Source: Phragmites australis (Eukaryota; Streptophyta; Magnoliopsida; Poales; Poaceae). Taken from it: a stretch of 64,000 nt of DNA. The stretch's first letter is position 1, and every line of letters starts with the position of its first letter. Of the stretch, positions 47,286-58,648 are shown piece after piece. Where the stretch lies: assembly GCF_958298935.1 (NCBI RefSeq), contig NC_084943.1:5900001-5964000 (forward strand). Reading direction: 5' to 3'. The translations under genes and the position numbers were made by a program. The notes beneath the pieces are model-generated. The model saw only the letters and a list, made by a program, of their open reading frames with translations, did not search any database and had not been told where the DNA came from.

Positions 47286-48084
47286 ATATAGACTGCTTAG
47301 AACAAGTATATGATGACGCTAGTTATGTACATATTTTGTATTGAATATAGTGGATATATTATATTTATTTTGTCATAAATGCTAAACATTAACCCCATTT
47401 TGCGACATATTGTGTTTTATGTTTGATTGTATAAAAATACAAAAATTTGGGAGAAATTGAAACAATGAAGGGATCATGGAAGATTCGCAGTAAAGAGAGG
47501 ATATTTTGAAGAACCAACAACATAAGGAAGATATTATCGAGGCCTACCCAGAAGACTCTATGATGATAATCGTATTCGTGTAAGTTGTTCAATCTATGTG
47601 ATGTGCACTTTCAATTCTTGCATCTTGAATTCATTCTGATAAGTGGATACTCTAGTAGATAAGTGTAAATGTGGTGTTTAGGCTTATGTACCGACAATAT
47701 CGTTATGGTGTGTTTGTAGATGATCTTGGCATACCCTTCCTACGTGACATCCTGAAAGAGGCAAACCTCTTCATATACAGCGTAATCATTGATCAGTGAT
47801 AATGGCCTCTTTAATCTGATCTTTGCATGCTTGTGAACCTATATCTTAGGAAAGACCATTTTATCTATCTGTTTACAACCCTACATCTATCAATCGTGTT
47901 TTCTAGGTTCCAAATAATTTAAATCAACCTTGATTTAGTTAGTACTTATATTCTTTAGTTACAACTTTGATCCACTTATTCTCTGAGTTTGATAAACCTT
48001 GAAATACTCCTAGGAATTGCAACATTAACCCATGCGCTTGTGGTTAATCTAAATGTGTGCATAGCCAGTATCAACAAGCTTTTC
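47286..48084 (+). other. Probable 5' LTR remnant of an Athila-like element
   Basis: This AT-rich stretch directly precedes a primer-binding site and is therefore expected to hold LTR sequence, but no second copy exists in the window to define it. No ORF is recognised. Confidence 0.35.
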
Positions 48085-48102
48085 TGGCGCCATTGCTGGG
48101 GA
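48085..48102 (+). other. Primer-binding site of the Athila-like element
   Basis: TGGCGCCATTGCTGGGGA matches the TGGCGCCGTTGCCGGGGA primer site common in grass gypsy elements with two transitions. Gag-like translation begins about 90 bases further on. Confidence 0.6.
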
Positions 48103-48193
48103 AAATTCAAATTTTTATTCGTATATTAGGATTTGTTACTAACACTCTAATCCCTATCTTTTTGCTAGTTTTGTTTCTTTTTGTTTTGTGAAA

Positions 48194-51100
48194 ATGAGTC
48201 CTCTAGGTCAGCCGAAGACGCTCATCGATTATTATGGACCAGGAACTCAACATTGTGCTCTAGCATGCTCAAACGCAAAAATTGAAATGAAGGAATTTTG
48301 TCTACACCCGCCATTGATTCAAATGACTCAAGAAAAGACATTCTCCAGAACCAAGGAGGACAACCCATACAAACATATCAAAGCCTCGGAAGGACTTTGT
48401 AATACATCCAAGCAATAAGGTGTATCAGGAGAGCTATTCAAATGGATGACATTTCCTTTCTCACTCGAAGGAAGAGCTAAAACTTGGTGCAATACAACAA
48501 GCAAGGAAGTGCAAGCGGATTAGGGTGAACTCCTTCTGAAACTTTGTTTGAAGTTCTTTCCTATCATTAGAATCAATAAAATGAGGAAATAAGTTATCAT
48601 TTCCACTCAATCACCAACTAAAACTTTGATTGATGCTTGGGAATGATACAATGAGCTGCTAACATGTGGACCTTAACTTGGAATAGCTAACGATGTTATT
48701 ATGCAAACATTATATATGTCACTTTCTAAGGATTTTGTAGTTCATTTTGATGCGGCATCGGGAGGCCGTTTCATGACAAAAACAACTACGACAGAAAAGC
48801 AAGTAATTCTAGATATCATGTCTGCTAAGGCAATGTGGTAAGATTAGGAGGAATATGAAGACTATGATGAGCTACCATTCAAAGAAGAGCAACCAAAGCT
48901 TGTCACATCCACTTCAATGCCCGTCGAAGTGAAGCAAGAAAGGAGCAAGACGCTTTTGGCACCACAACCTATACAAGAGGTGCCAAAACCACCAATAGAG
49001 GTGCTAAGAGAATCACCATTTGAGAGGCAAACACTGACATCATCCATATCACCTCAAATCATTGTGTCACCAAACATCAACATCTCTTTAGCACTTCCAT
49101 AGCACACTCAATTGGCTATTCTTGATATGCATGCAACATATTTATCTAAAGAGATTGCATCAGTTGCACACAAGACAAAGAAGCAAAAAATCATTGTTCG
49201 AATTTGAACCCATGGACTAGACACCAATTGGGTTGAGACCAACCTTCAGACGATCAAGAATGCCATCAGATCAAAAGTGCAAATCAATCAAAGCTGTAGA
49301 GAGATGCTTTCCTAATGAATAAAAGAGGAGTGATGAAAAAGTTAATGCTATGAAGATCACTGAAGAAATCATTGGGAAGCTCTTCTCCGAAGACACAGAA
49401 GATGTTGGCCAACACATCAGGGAAGTGAAGCAACTTATGCAACATAGACCGAGAAATGGGATAAAGGAAGATCTAATAGAGGTAATTACAACTGGGATAA
49501 CCACAGCTCATCAAGATGGTGAAAAGCTCCCAATCCCACACATCAGATGTATGATTGAAGGACAATGGATATCACAAGCTCTACGCGACATTGGAGCGTA
49601 GGTAAGTGTGCTTTCATACCGCCTCTTTTGATATTTGTTACTTGGAAGTACTATTCTTGCCCCAACTTGTGTTAAACTAATAATGGTAGATAAAAACTTA
49701 AGCAACCCTTAGGATTTATAGAAAATCAGGATGTCATATAGCAGGAAACTCTATACCAATTGATTTTTACATTCTTGTTATTTGTCATGCTGAAATAGAA
49801 GATGTGATTTTAGGACGCCCTTTCCTTAAATTGATTAATGATATGCTTGATACGGGAAAAGGGAAGATGACAATTGAATCATGAGGAATAAAATAAACTC
49901 ATGATTTTGTGCAATATTTAGACCCTCCTATTGATCCACCTCTTGATAACGAAGAGCTAGAGAATGTATCCTATATACATGGTTTCATGGACCCACTCCA
50001 GAGAGTTCTTGAAGATAGCATAGATAACAACACTGAGGATCAAGAGATTAATGAATCTATTAGCCAATTAGTCACACCTAAATTTGAGATAAAATCTGCC
50101 CCTAAAAATATACAAGCTGAACAAGCGAAGCCAGCATCGGAAGTTGAGCAAAAGTCACTGCCAAAGGGGCTGCATTATAAGTTTCTTAGGCCAAACATGA
50201 CTTACCCAATGATTGTCAACAATGATCTAAGTGAACAAGAAATAACACGGCTACTTCAGGTTCTCATAAACTAAAAGAAGGTGTTTGACTACACTATTGA
50301 TGATTTTAAAGGAATCATCCTTGCTCTCTACACACATCGGGTACATATGGAGGATGAGTTCAAACCCACTCTAGAGCATTAGAGAAGACTTAATAATGCA
50401 ATGAGGGATGTTGTGAAGAAAGAGGTCATGCGATTGTTAAAGACAAGAATCATCTATCTAATCTCTAACGGTGAATGGGTGTGCCCAGTGCATTGCATAT
50501 CAAAGAAGGGAGAATTAACTCTAGTCAAGAATGAGAAGAATGAACTTATACGTGTGTTGACTAAAGGAAATTGAATAAAGCAACAAAGAAGGAACACTTC
50601 ATATTACCCTTTATTGACGAGTTGCTTGAGAGGATACTAAGTACTCGAATTTTTGTTACTTGGATGGATACTCAGGATTTCTCCAGATCCCTATTCACAA
50701 CGATGATCAACATACGACAGCATTCACATTTCCTTACGGTATATTTGCTTATAGATGGATGCCTTTTGGGCTGTGCAATGCCCCAGCTTCATTCCAGTGG
50801 TGTATGATGGCTATCTCCTCATATTTCATTGAAGAAATAACGGAAGTATGGATGATTTCTCAGTCTATGGCATGAGTTTTGATTCTTGTCTTGCAAATTT
50901 GGAGAAAGTGATTCACCGCTATGGAGAGGTTGACCTTCTTCTGAATTGGGAGAAGTATCATTTTATGGTCAAGGAAGGAATTATAGAGCATGTAGTCCCT
51001 AAAAGAGGGATAGAGGTGGACAAAGCAAAAGTTGAAATTGTTGAGAAGTTGCCACCTCACAAATATCAATTCACTTAGGAACTCTTTGGTCATGTCAGAT

Positions 51101-51235
51101 TTTGTAGACGATTCATCAAGGATTTCTCTTAGATAACAAAACCTTTGACTAAATTACTACATAAGGATGCCAAATTTGAATTTGATGAAGAGTGCAATAA
51201 GGCTTTCTACTCTCTAAAGCAAGCACTCATTATTC
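48194..51235 (+). pseudogene. Athila-like Ty3/gypsy gag-protease-RT remnant
   Basis: Broken frames yield a gag segment (FPFSLEGRAKTWCNT then TLIDAWE.YNELLTCGP near 48450-48670), a protease region (CMIEGQWISQALRDIGA, 49550-49600; GRPFLKLI near 49815) and RT: DGYSGFLQIPIHNDDQHTTAF, YRWMPFGLCNAPASFQWCMM (50660-50810), MDDFSVYGMSFDSCLANLEKV (50848 on) and RGIEVDKAKVEIVEKLPP. The RT motif is intact locally, but stops and shifts are frequent. Similarity stops at about 51235, where a minus-strand copia gag begins, so RNase H and integrase are missing. No downstream LTR is seen. Confidence 0.75.
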
Positions 51236-52012
51236 ATCCTTGTCAAATTTCCGATTCTTGTTTCCTTGTCTGCCACTGTTGGAGGAGCTTTCAGCACCAT
51301 TCTTCTACTCCTTAAACCTCCATTGCTCTCGGGTGAGCAACAAATACTCAGCATTGATGTCGACATCTTTGTCATTGACGCGCAACCTTTCTTTGTACGC
51401 TCGGAGCCTGCCAAAGACCTCCTCGACTGTCATGGTCTCGAGGTCACCGAATTGCTTGATTGAAGCGACAATTTGCAAGAACTTGTTTGGTGTGGCTCTA
51501 AGGATCTTCCTTATCACATACGAGTCCTCCATCTTGTCGCCGAGCCCATGAATCGTGCTGACGATCGAATTCACCTTCATTGCGAAGTCATCGACCGACT
51601 CCATGCTCTTCATCCGCAAGCCATCTAGCTCTTCTCTGAGGGTTTGAACATGAGCATCCTTGACGCGTTTGGTACCTTGGTACATCATCTCGATGCACTC
51701 CCATGCCTCCTTGGAAGTTTCCTTCTCGGATACTGCCAGCAGCGTCTCCTCTGGGATGCCTTGATAGATGGCGACGAGCACTATCTGATCCTTCTTCATG
51801 TCCACCTTTTCCTTCGGGTCATCGTGCTCGACAGGGTCCCAAATGCCTTGTGCACGCATGAACACCTTCATCTTGATGGCCCATATTGTGTAGTTGCTCG
51901 TCGTGAGCATTGGATAATGTAGTGACACCAGTGAACTCTCTTTCGTCGGTGCTCCTGATCCAGACATCATCGCTGATGTCGATTCACTACCTCTGCTATC
52001 CATCGACCGCAC
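51236..52012 (-). pseudogene. Copia gag N-terminal part (UBN2 type), truncated
   Basis: The 235-residue frame (ATG 52012) reads YPMLTTSNYTIWAIKMKVFM, then GTKRVKDAHVQTLREELDGLRMK and LRAYKERLRVNDKDVDINAEYLLLTREQW: the N-terminal domain and gag-polypeptide of copia elements. A TAG (51305-51307) is followed in the same frame by more gag (NSGRQGNKNRKF) to the break at 51236. The zinc knuckle and pol are absent. The primer site and LTR lie just upstream on the same strand, so this is the 5' end of a copia element whose rest was lost. Confidence 0.78.
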
Positions 52013-52049
52013 ACAACAGATCTCCTATCTTGTCGAGTAGTTTGTCGAG

Positions 52050-52061
52050 GCTCTGATACCA
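52050..52061 (-). other. Primer-binding site (initiator tRNA-Met)
   Basis: The minus strand reads TGGTATCAGAGC, the exact plant copia primer site, two bases from the LTR end and about 40 bases before the gag ATG. Confidence 0.88.
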
Positions 52062-52063
52062 AT

Positions 52064-52746
52064 TGTTGGCTTTCCCTGACCAGGACCGTGAGCGACCAGT
52101 TCCCACGACCAGCCCGTGCTCCTCGAGCACGCGTCCGGGCAAGCACACGATCAGGTGAGTGACCAGCACGTGCACAACTATGTGATCCACCAGCGACCAT
52201 GCGATCCATTGAGTACGTGCTCGACCACTCTATCAACCAGGTGAGCGTCCAATCACATGAACAACCCGGCGAGAAGCAAGACGGACGATCCGTCAACCAG
52301 AACTCGACGATTCGCTAGAACATGATGAGAGAACAATAACACACAAATTTCCAAGGCCGTAACAGCTTAGCCTTTTCTTTTCTCCTATATCTTACGAAGT
52401 CTAGATTCGAGATCCGAGCTCGCTGAGTACTTAACCGAGTACTTCGAGCTTTCCTCGACCCGATCGTAGATCCGAGCTCTCCAAGTACCTAACCAAGTAC
52501 TTTGAGCTTTCCACGATTCGACGCCCTGAGGAGATCTGAGCTCTCCGAGTACCTAACCAAGTACTTTGAGCTTTTCTCCCTGATGCATCTAAACTCCTAT
52601 TACATGCCCTTGCTTATATAGGCCATGAGTACTCAACCCACCAGACATACAAGCTAACCGACTTGTATCTGGACTCCGTGCACCTGTACGTGTACTTTGC
52701 CATACAAGCATACAGACTCCGACTCAAACTCTACGACATGGACACA
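52064..52746 (-). mobile_element. 5' LTR of the minus-strand copia element
   Basis: On the minus strand it runs from TGTGTCC to ...AGCCAACA next to the primer site, about 680 bp. Three imperfect repeats of 'gagtacctaaccaagtacttcgagct' type lie at 52420-52575 and tandem 'tcgagca/gtgagcg' motifs at 52090-52270. The outer boundary is inferred from TGT...ACA ends and abuts the next LTR at 52751. Confidence 0.55.
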
Positions 52747-52750
52747 TGAA

Positions 52751-54412
52751 TGTACTTAAAGTCGCCTAGAGGGGGGGTGAATAGGCGTTTCTGAAAATTA
52801 AAACTCAGCAGCGGATTATTCAGAGGCTGGATAATTCGGTGAAGGTCGGATACTCCAGTTTGTCAGGAGTATCCGGTCTAGTCCGAAATATCTAGGTTAT
52901 ACAAGATTTCGAAAACAAATGAATCTAAGAAAGCTTACTAGAGTCTAAAAGATACCACAAGTTCTACTATGAATAAAATGCTTAAACAACAATAGCTTGC
53001 AGTAAGATTCTCACGAATACTAGAATTTGGGAAAAATCCCAAAACTACAACAATTAGTAAAACTTGCATAAAGTGAGAAGACAAGAATTTATCCTGGAGT
53101 TCAGCCATCTCACAAAGAAATGCCTACGTCTCCGTTGAGGAGCTCACAAAGAGCCGGGTCTTTTTCAACCCTATCCTCTCCTAGCGACCACAAAGATCAA
53201 GCTAGGTTTTCTTACTCAAATCGATGACGATTACAAACTTCCTGTGGCACTCCACAATTCTTGGGTGATCTACAGGCGATGCCTTGCTGTTTAGGAGCAC
53301 AAGGCTCCAAGAGAAAAGATCACAAATGAGTGCTTGATGACGAACTCAATGCTCAACAATTCAATTACTCTTCCAAACACAATCTCTCAATTTTGGCACA
53401 AAACTAAATGCTAGAGATGTTTGGAGGGCTCTTGAATACTCTTAGGAAGCTTTTTCAAAATGTAGCTCAGCAGCAACAGCAAGCATTGAATGCTAGGAGG
53501 TGTGGGGGTATATATAGCTGACCCTAAAAAACTAGCCATTACTATCCGATGAACACCGGAGTCTCTGGTCTAAAATCCAAAACGGGCTCAGAACAGTGTC
53601 AGAACTAGCGGTTCTGTTGAATTGTCCGGAGTATCCGGTTAACACCAGAGTCTCCGGGTGGGACTTAGTCACCTCAAAGAAACAGTCCGGAGACTTGCCG
53701 AACTCTCTGGCCTCTTCAGGTACCGGAGTATCCGGTGAACACCGTAGACTCCAGTCATTTAAATTAAATGCTAACCGAGACTCTTTGGCGGAGTCTCACT
53801 CGGAGACTCCGGCCAAAAACTTCATCTACCTGGAATATCCGGTGAACACCGGAGACTCCGGTCTTTTTAAAACTAAAACCTTAACCGAGGCTCTCTGCCG
53901 GAGACTTTCTCGGAGACTCCGGCCAAAATTCACCAAGTACCGGAGTATCCGGTGAACACCGAAGACTCCGGACAATTAAAAATAATTTGGAACCAAGACT
54001 CTCTGGCGGAGTCTCACTTAGAGACTCCGGCCTAAAACACTGAGTACCAGAGTATCCAGTGAATACCGGAGACTTCGTACTCAGGACATTCTGCCTATTT
54101 TTTCGGGTGTCCGTGGGTGAATGTGTCTCTCAACTATTGGTTCTAATAGGTTACTTTGAGCATTGAGACACCATCAAAGTTGACAATTGCATCCCTCTTG
54201 ATAGTACGGTTTTTCTAGACTCAATTTCAAAGATAAAATAAATAAAATCCTATTGAGTACTACAAACCGCTTCTCTTTTCTTTTCGAGGAACATCAACGT
54301 CGTGTATCTTCACCAATGAGACTAAAATCTGTTCATAGCTTCAATAAACACATTAGTTCTTTAATCGTTTTGTCATCAATAAGCCAAAACCCACTTAGAG
54401 GGCCTAGATGCA
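52751..54412 (-). mobile_element. 3' LTR of a SIRE-like non-autonomous element
   Basis: On the minus strand it starts TGCATCTAGGCCC just after a purine tract (aaaaagggggagatt) and ends near ...ACCCCCCCTCTAGGCGAC...TACA, both phrases typical of grass SIRE/Maximus LTRs. Length is about 1.66 kb. It holds an array of 'tatccggtgaacaccgg' repeats. No 5' LTR partner lies in the window. Confidence 0.65.
53624..54077. repeat. Five palindromic 'ccggtgaacaccgg' repeats in the LTR
   Basis: Units near 53624, 53722, 53831, 53939 and 54044 share 'gagtatccggtgaacaccg' and 'agactccgg' with roughly 100-base spacing. A further copy lies at 56764-56794 in the internal region of the same element. Each contains the near-palindrome ccggtgaacaccgg. 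Confidence 0.8.
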
Positions 54413-57190
54413 CTTTTAATCTCCCCCTTTTTGGTGATTGATGACAACACGATTAAAGCTTACAAGAAATAGCTGAATTAAAAGATTTTGAATTCTAGAA
54501 TATATGGCGAGCTCCCCCTAAATGTGTGCATTGATTGAGAATCGAGTTGAGCTCAAATGCACATATTTATAAGAAAATTTGCAAGAGCTCCCCCTATATC
54601 TTAGGATATGTGGGATGCAAATTGTGTATACAAAAGTATTCATGATGCATTTGACAAGATATATATCACTCAATCTAATAAAGAGATAAATAATCATAAC
54701 AAGACAAACTAAACAAGCATCACACTAACATAAAATGTCTTACAAATTTTAAATACACCACATAATTCATCACAAATAATACATATGTCTTAATGTCCAA
54801 TGGAGATGAAAAGAAAAGATTACAAAGCTGAAAAAAGAAACTGACATCTCTCCCCCTTTGGCATCAAACACCAAAAAGAGGAGAGGAGCTAATCACTGCT
54901 TCCCTCATAGATTTCATCTCCGTCATCGTCATCCCCGCTTCCATCGTTGTCACCATTATGAGAAGAACTTGCTCTAGGGACGTCTTCTGCATCAGAGGAA
55001 TCATCATCATGCTATGCTTGGGAGCTCTCTGCAGCCGCTTGGGCTACATCATACCAAGCCCAAGGATTTTCAAACTCAATGGGTGCACTTTCTTCTTCGT
55101 CTGAAGCAATGGGAGAGCAGGGCGACTGAAGATTCATGGAAGCATACATGGCTTTTTGGCGCTTCTCCATCTTCCTTAATCTGACATTCTTCTCTTTAAT
55201 TTGTGTGGCATTGTGAGTGCACACGTTGAATATGGCCTTAAGAGCACTCTTGATAAATGAGGATCCTCGTGGTGGAGCACGTCTTGAAGCAATCTTTCTA
55301 GTGCTCGGGGGAACACAAGGTGGAGATGGTGATGGAGAGGGAGCCTTAATGTTCAGAGGCCTCATACGATAGGGCTCATGTTTGATCTCTTTGATAAATG
55401 TCTTCTTGGATACTCTCTCAATGATGGACATGATATAAGGAGCATATCAACAGCTCTTGATAGGAGATTTGGAAGTAAAGACGATCTCTTCCCAAAGAAA
55501 GTATGCAACATTGAACGGTGCATGGTCATTGGACATTGCAGCAAGAAGATTTCTTGAAATATTTTGCACCGTGGTGGAATCTCCGCTCTTGGGTGCCAAA
55601 GTGAGCCGAAAAAGAGAGTTTAAACACCTATAGAAAGGTCTCATCCTAGTAAATTTTCCAAATTCAACCCTTCCATGATTTAGATACATGAAACCCAATT
55701 CTTCCAGAGTGAGTTGATGCTCATTATGAATCTGATCTTTGTGGGTATCACGAGTATCAAATCTAAAGTGGTGAGCAAAAGCTCTAAACTCACTTTATAT
55801 TGCTCTTCCTCTGTCATCCAATACATGGAGGGATTTTCTGCTCCATCAAGCCAAACAGTGGCATAGAATTGTGCTATTACTTCTTCACTCCAATCATATT
55901 TAAATGCCATGATGTTCTTCACCTTTTTGTGTTCGCAGGCAGCTATGACCTTATTGAAAACAAAATCATTCTTCAGTGCCATATAATCCCAATCTATCCA
56001 CTGCATATGAGTTATGGGTTTCTTCTTGGTAAGAATGATTGCCTCATAGAAATCTGATTGAAAATCATTCCAAAAGCTATAATCAATGATGTTTTTCTCA
56101 TACTCATAGGGATTTACATGCCTCTCAGAATTTACCTTCGAAGCATGTTTCATGTAGTTGATGGTTTGCCTTGGGGTTTCAAAAGGTGAAGCTGTTTTGA
56201 TGGGTCTGTGAAGCTTCAGAGGGCCTATCACAGTATTCTCTTCTCGCTCCTCCTCATGCTCTTCTTCAAAGTCATCATTAGGAGATCCGGAGCTGCTCCC
56301 CATGGCAATGCCCTTGCCTCTCTCTTCTCGAGATGGCAAGGTTCCTCTTCCTCTTCCCGCTGTCACTGGGGTTGATCCCCTTCCTCTTCCAGATTCTCGA
56401 CCTCTACTCACTTGAGTCTTTGTTCTGCCTAGACCAGCACTTGTTCTTGAGACCCTGCATCAATTGTTCCTTCTTCAAGACGAATACCACGTCCGGTGGC
56501 TTGGGGTGACTTCACTTTCTTCACCACTTTCCGAACGCGCTCAACGCTTGCATGCCCACTACCACTGTCCTCTGATTGTGGCGGAGCACTTTGCTCTTGT
56601 GCACGAAGATCACTCCTTTGCTTTTTCTTTCTCTCGAAGGTGTGACCTTGCACATATCTATCTCCTCCCATATTGAGATTCTTGAGATACACGGGAGAGA
56701 TAGATTTAAGATACGACGAGATTTGCATCAAGACTGGACTGATTCAGACAAGTTTACAGGGGTTGGAGTATCCGGTGAACACCGGATACTCCGGACAGCC
56801 CGAAGCTGACTCAAAACCTTAGGGTTTGAGGGATTCAGCCAATAAAAGGTGAATCTCTTGGAGCAATGAGTTCTAAGAAGGATATTGAGCAAGTCTGCCA
56901 GAGGAAATCGATTATAGAGAAAGGCATTGATATATCGAGAGATTTTTCGAAAAAAGTACCTTTTTAGAGCAAAAGACCCCGGAGAATCGATGAATAGGAG
57001 AGTCCAGAGATTCCGACCTAGATTTGAGAGAGAAACGATGAAAGATGACATAAATCCTTGGTCACTCTTGAAAATCACCGGAGGGGATTGCTTGTGAAGA
57101 GAGAGGTTGAAAGAGGATGTATGTGGAGGGGAAGAATAACTGTTCAGGTAGGATAGGGATAAAAAGTCTGGAGAGCCCGGAGACTCCGGT
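54413..57190 (-). pseudogene. Internal region of a large non-autonomous LTR element with one decayed ORF
   Basis: Minus-strand frames from 56731 to about 55012 join into one protein of unknown function: a Lys/Arg-rich N-terminus (ERKKKQRSDLRAQEQ), a Gly/Arg-rich segment with an acidic patch (DDFEEEHEEEREE), then FELKPOCKET-like hydrophobic blocks. The clearest blocks are FMYLNHGRVEFGKFTRMRPF and YRCLNSLFRLTLAPKSGDST, followed by YIMSIIERVSKKTF, a Pro/Ser linker and an acidic Asp/Ser tail. I recognise the GRVEF.KFTRMRP pattern from hypothetical proteins of grass non-autonomous LTR elements but cannot name a domain. One or two frameshifts (near 55690 and 55440) and a stop break it. No pol genes are present. 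54413-54900 and 56800-57190 are untranslated. The element is cut off at about 57190 before a 5' LTR. Confidence 0.5.
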
Positions 57191-57835
57191 CTAGAATAAC
57201 TATATATATATATATTACTTCACAAAATCAATCAATCAAGCAATCAAATATATACATATACACACACTTAGGATTCTTTAGTTTTGCAAAACTCTTTTAT
57301 TTTCTTTGGAAAAGGTTTTTAATTTTCTTGGTTTTGAGATTTGGGTTGTTATGGTACTACTGTGGCTATTGTTACCAGATATTTAAATAACAAAAAAATT
57401 ATTCTATTCTAAAAAACACAATATCTCGCTCATTTATTCCCTCATATAAGTGGGACCGAAGAAATCCAACATCTCCCTCTGAAAACTTCTGTCGTCGACC
57501 CAAAAAATCTTCACGACCTTATTTTTTCAAATTAGAACTTTTATTAATCCTTATTGTGCTACCTGTTACCCACGAAAATAATAATCTTATACAACAAATC
57601 TGTATGATGTGTTGCTATTCAATTATATCTGGATGTAATTTTTTTCTCTACACCTCCACTTGCACTGTAGTATGAACGGGCGTAGCGAAGCGCGTCATTC
57701 TACCTAGTATCAACTTATTCAGCGGTATGTAAGGAATTCGTCTCCAGAATTTCCTATTATTTTTAGCAAAAGAAAATATCATAACCAGAGAAGGCCGTGG
57801 GCTCCCCCGTTTCTGCACGTGCCTACCAAGTTTGG
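57191..57835. other. AT-rich intergenic DNA with a (TA)n tract
   Basis: A (TA)n run at about 57199-57216 is followed by AT-rich sequence in which no gene, RNA or defined repeat was recognised. The 11-bp TSD of the next element closes the stretch. Confidence 0.35.
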
Positions 57836-58464
57836 AATTTTTATATTTTTATTTTTCAATATTTACAAAAATAAATATCTATTTTAGAATATTGCACATC
57901 TAAGCTACTATCGCTTGTTGGAAGGGCGATAACAAGGTGTCACCTTTCCAATAGGCGTCATCTTTAAAAAAAAATAAAGGTGTCGCCCTTCCATGAGCAA
58001 CAGCTCAAAAAATAGAAAAAAATATTGAATTTTGTTGTTCTAAAAATTCAAAATACTATGAAAATAGTTATGCAAAATTCTCAAAAAAGTATGGCGTAGA
58101 GGATGCTATAATCTATCTCTCAAAAAACTTCAACTCAAATAAAAAATTTCATTGTGTACAATGAAATTTGTATTTTTTGTTTCTCATTTTATAAATTATA
58201 TTTTTGTCTGAAATTTTTTTAGAGCTAGATCATAATATCTTTTACTATATATATTTTTTCAGAATTATTTATGATTATTTCAATAGTTTTTTGAATTTTG
58301 AGAGTAATAGAACGTAGTATTTTTTTATTTTTTTAAAAGTGTCACCCCTTAGATAGGTGATATCTTTTTGTCTCCCTACCAACTGGCGACGGTATCTTTA
58401 GATGTGCAATATTTTTAAATAAACATATATTTTTACAAATATTGTAAAATAAAAATAAAAAAGC
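57836..58464. mobile_element. AT-rich hairpin MITE with 11-bp TSD
   Basis: The flanks repeat ACCAAGTTTGG at 57825-57835 and 58465-58475. The left end ('atttttatttttcaatattta') and the inverse of the right end pair over about 70 bases, including 'aaaatattgcacatcta'. Internal 'ggtgtcaccttt' / 'aaaagtgtcacccctt' motifs occur in both halves. A 9-11-bp duplication suggests a MULE-type or related origin. No ORF. The element at 13530-14030 looks like a cousin. Confidence 0.7.
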
Positions 58465-58556
58465 ACCAAGTTTGGGTCTACCTTTCACCTTGCGGCCTGT
58501 AGAGAAGCCCATGAGGCCCCGACCGGCCTAACTGCTGAGCAGGCTGGTTCTCAGAA

Positions 58557-58648
58557 GGGCCCATCTCCTATCCAGGACCTCAGACGATGCATTCGATAGG
58601 GTTAGGGTTGTGCCGCCACCACCCGGCCGGTGAGCCCCTCTATAAATA
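58557..58648 (+). promoter_or_regulatory. Promoter-like cluster: GGGCCCA, telo-box, TATA box
   Basis: GGGCCCA (58557-58563, a site II-type element), TAGGGTTAGGGTT (58597-58609, telo-box in inverse orientation) and TATAAATA (58641-58648) occur in the order and spacing typical of plant growth-related promoters such as those of ribosomal-protein and snoRNA genes. A C/T-rich leader-like stretch follows (58660-58760). No recognised coding sequence follows. Confidence 0.5.

Noticed and set aside
53590..54080. CRISPR-like regularly spaced repeats
   Set aside because: Eukaryotic LTR minisatellite; units vary, spacing is about 100 bases, and no cas-like genes exist.
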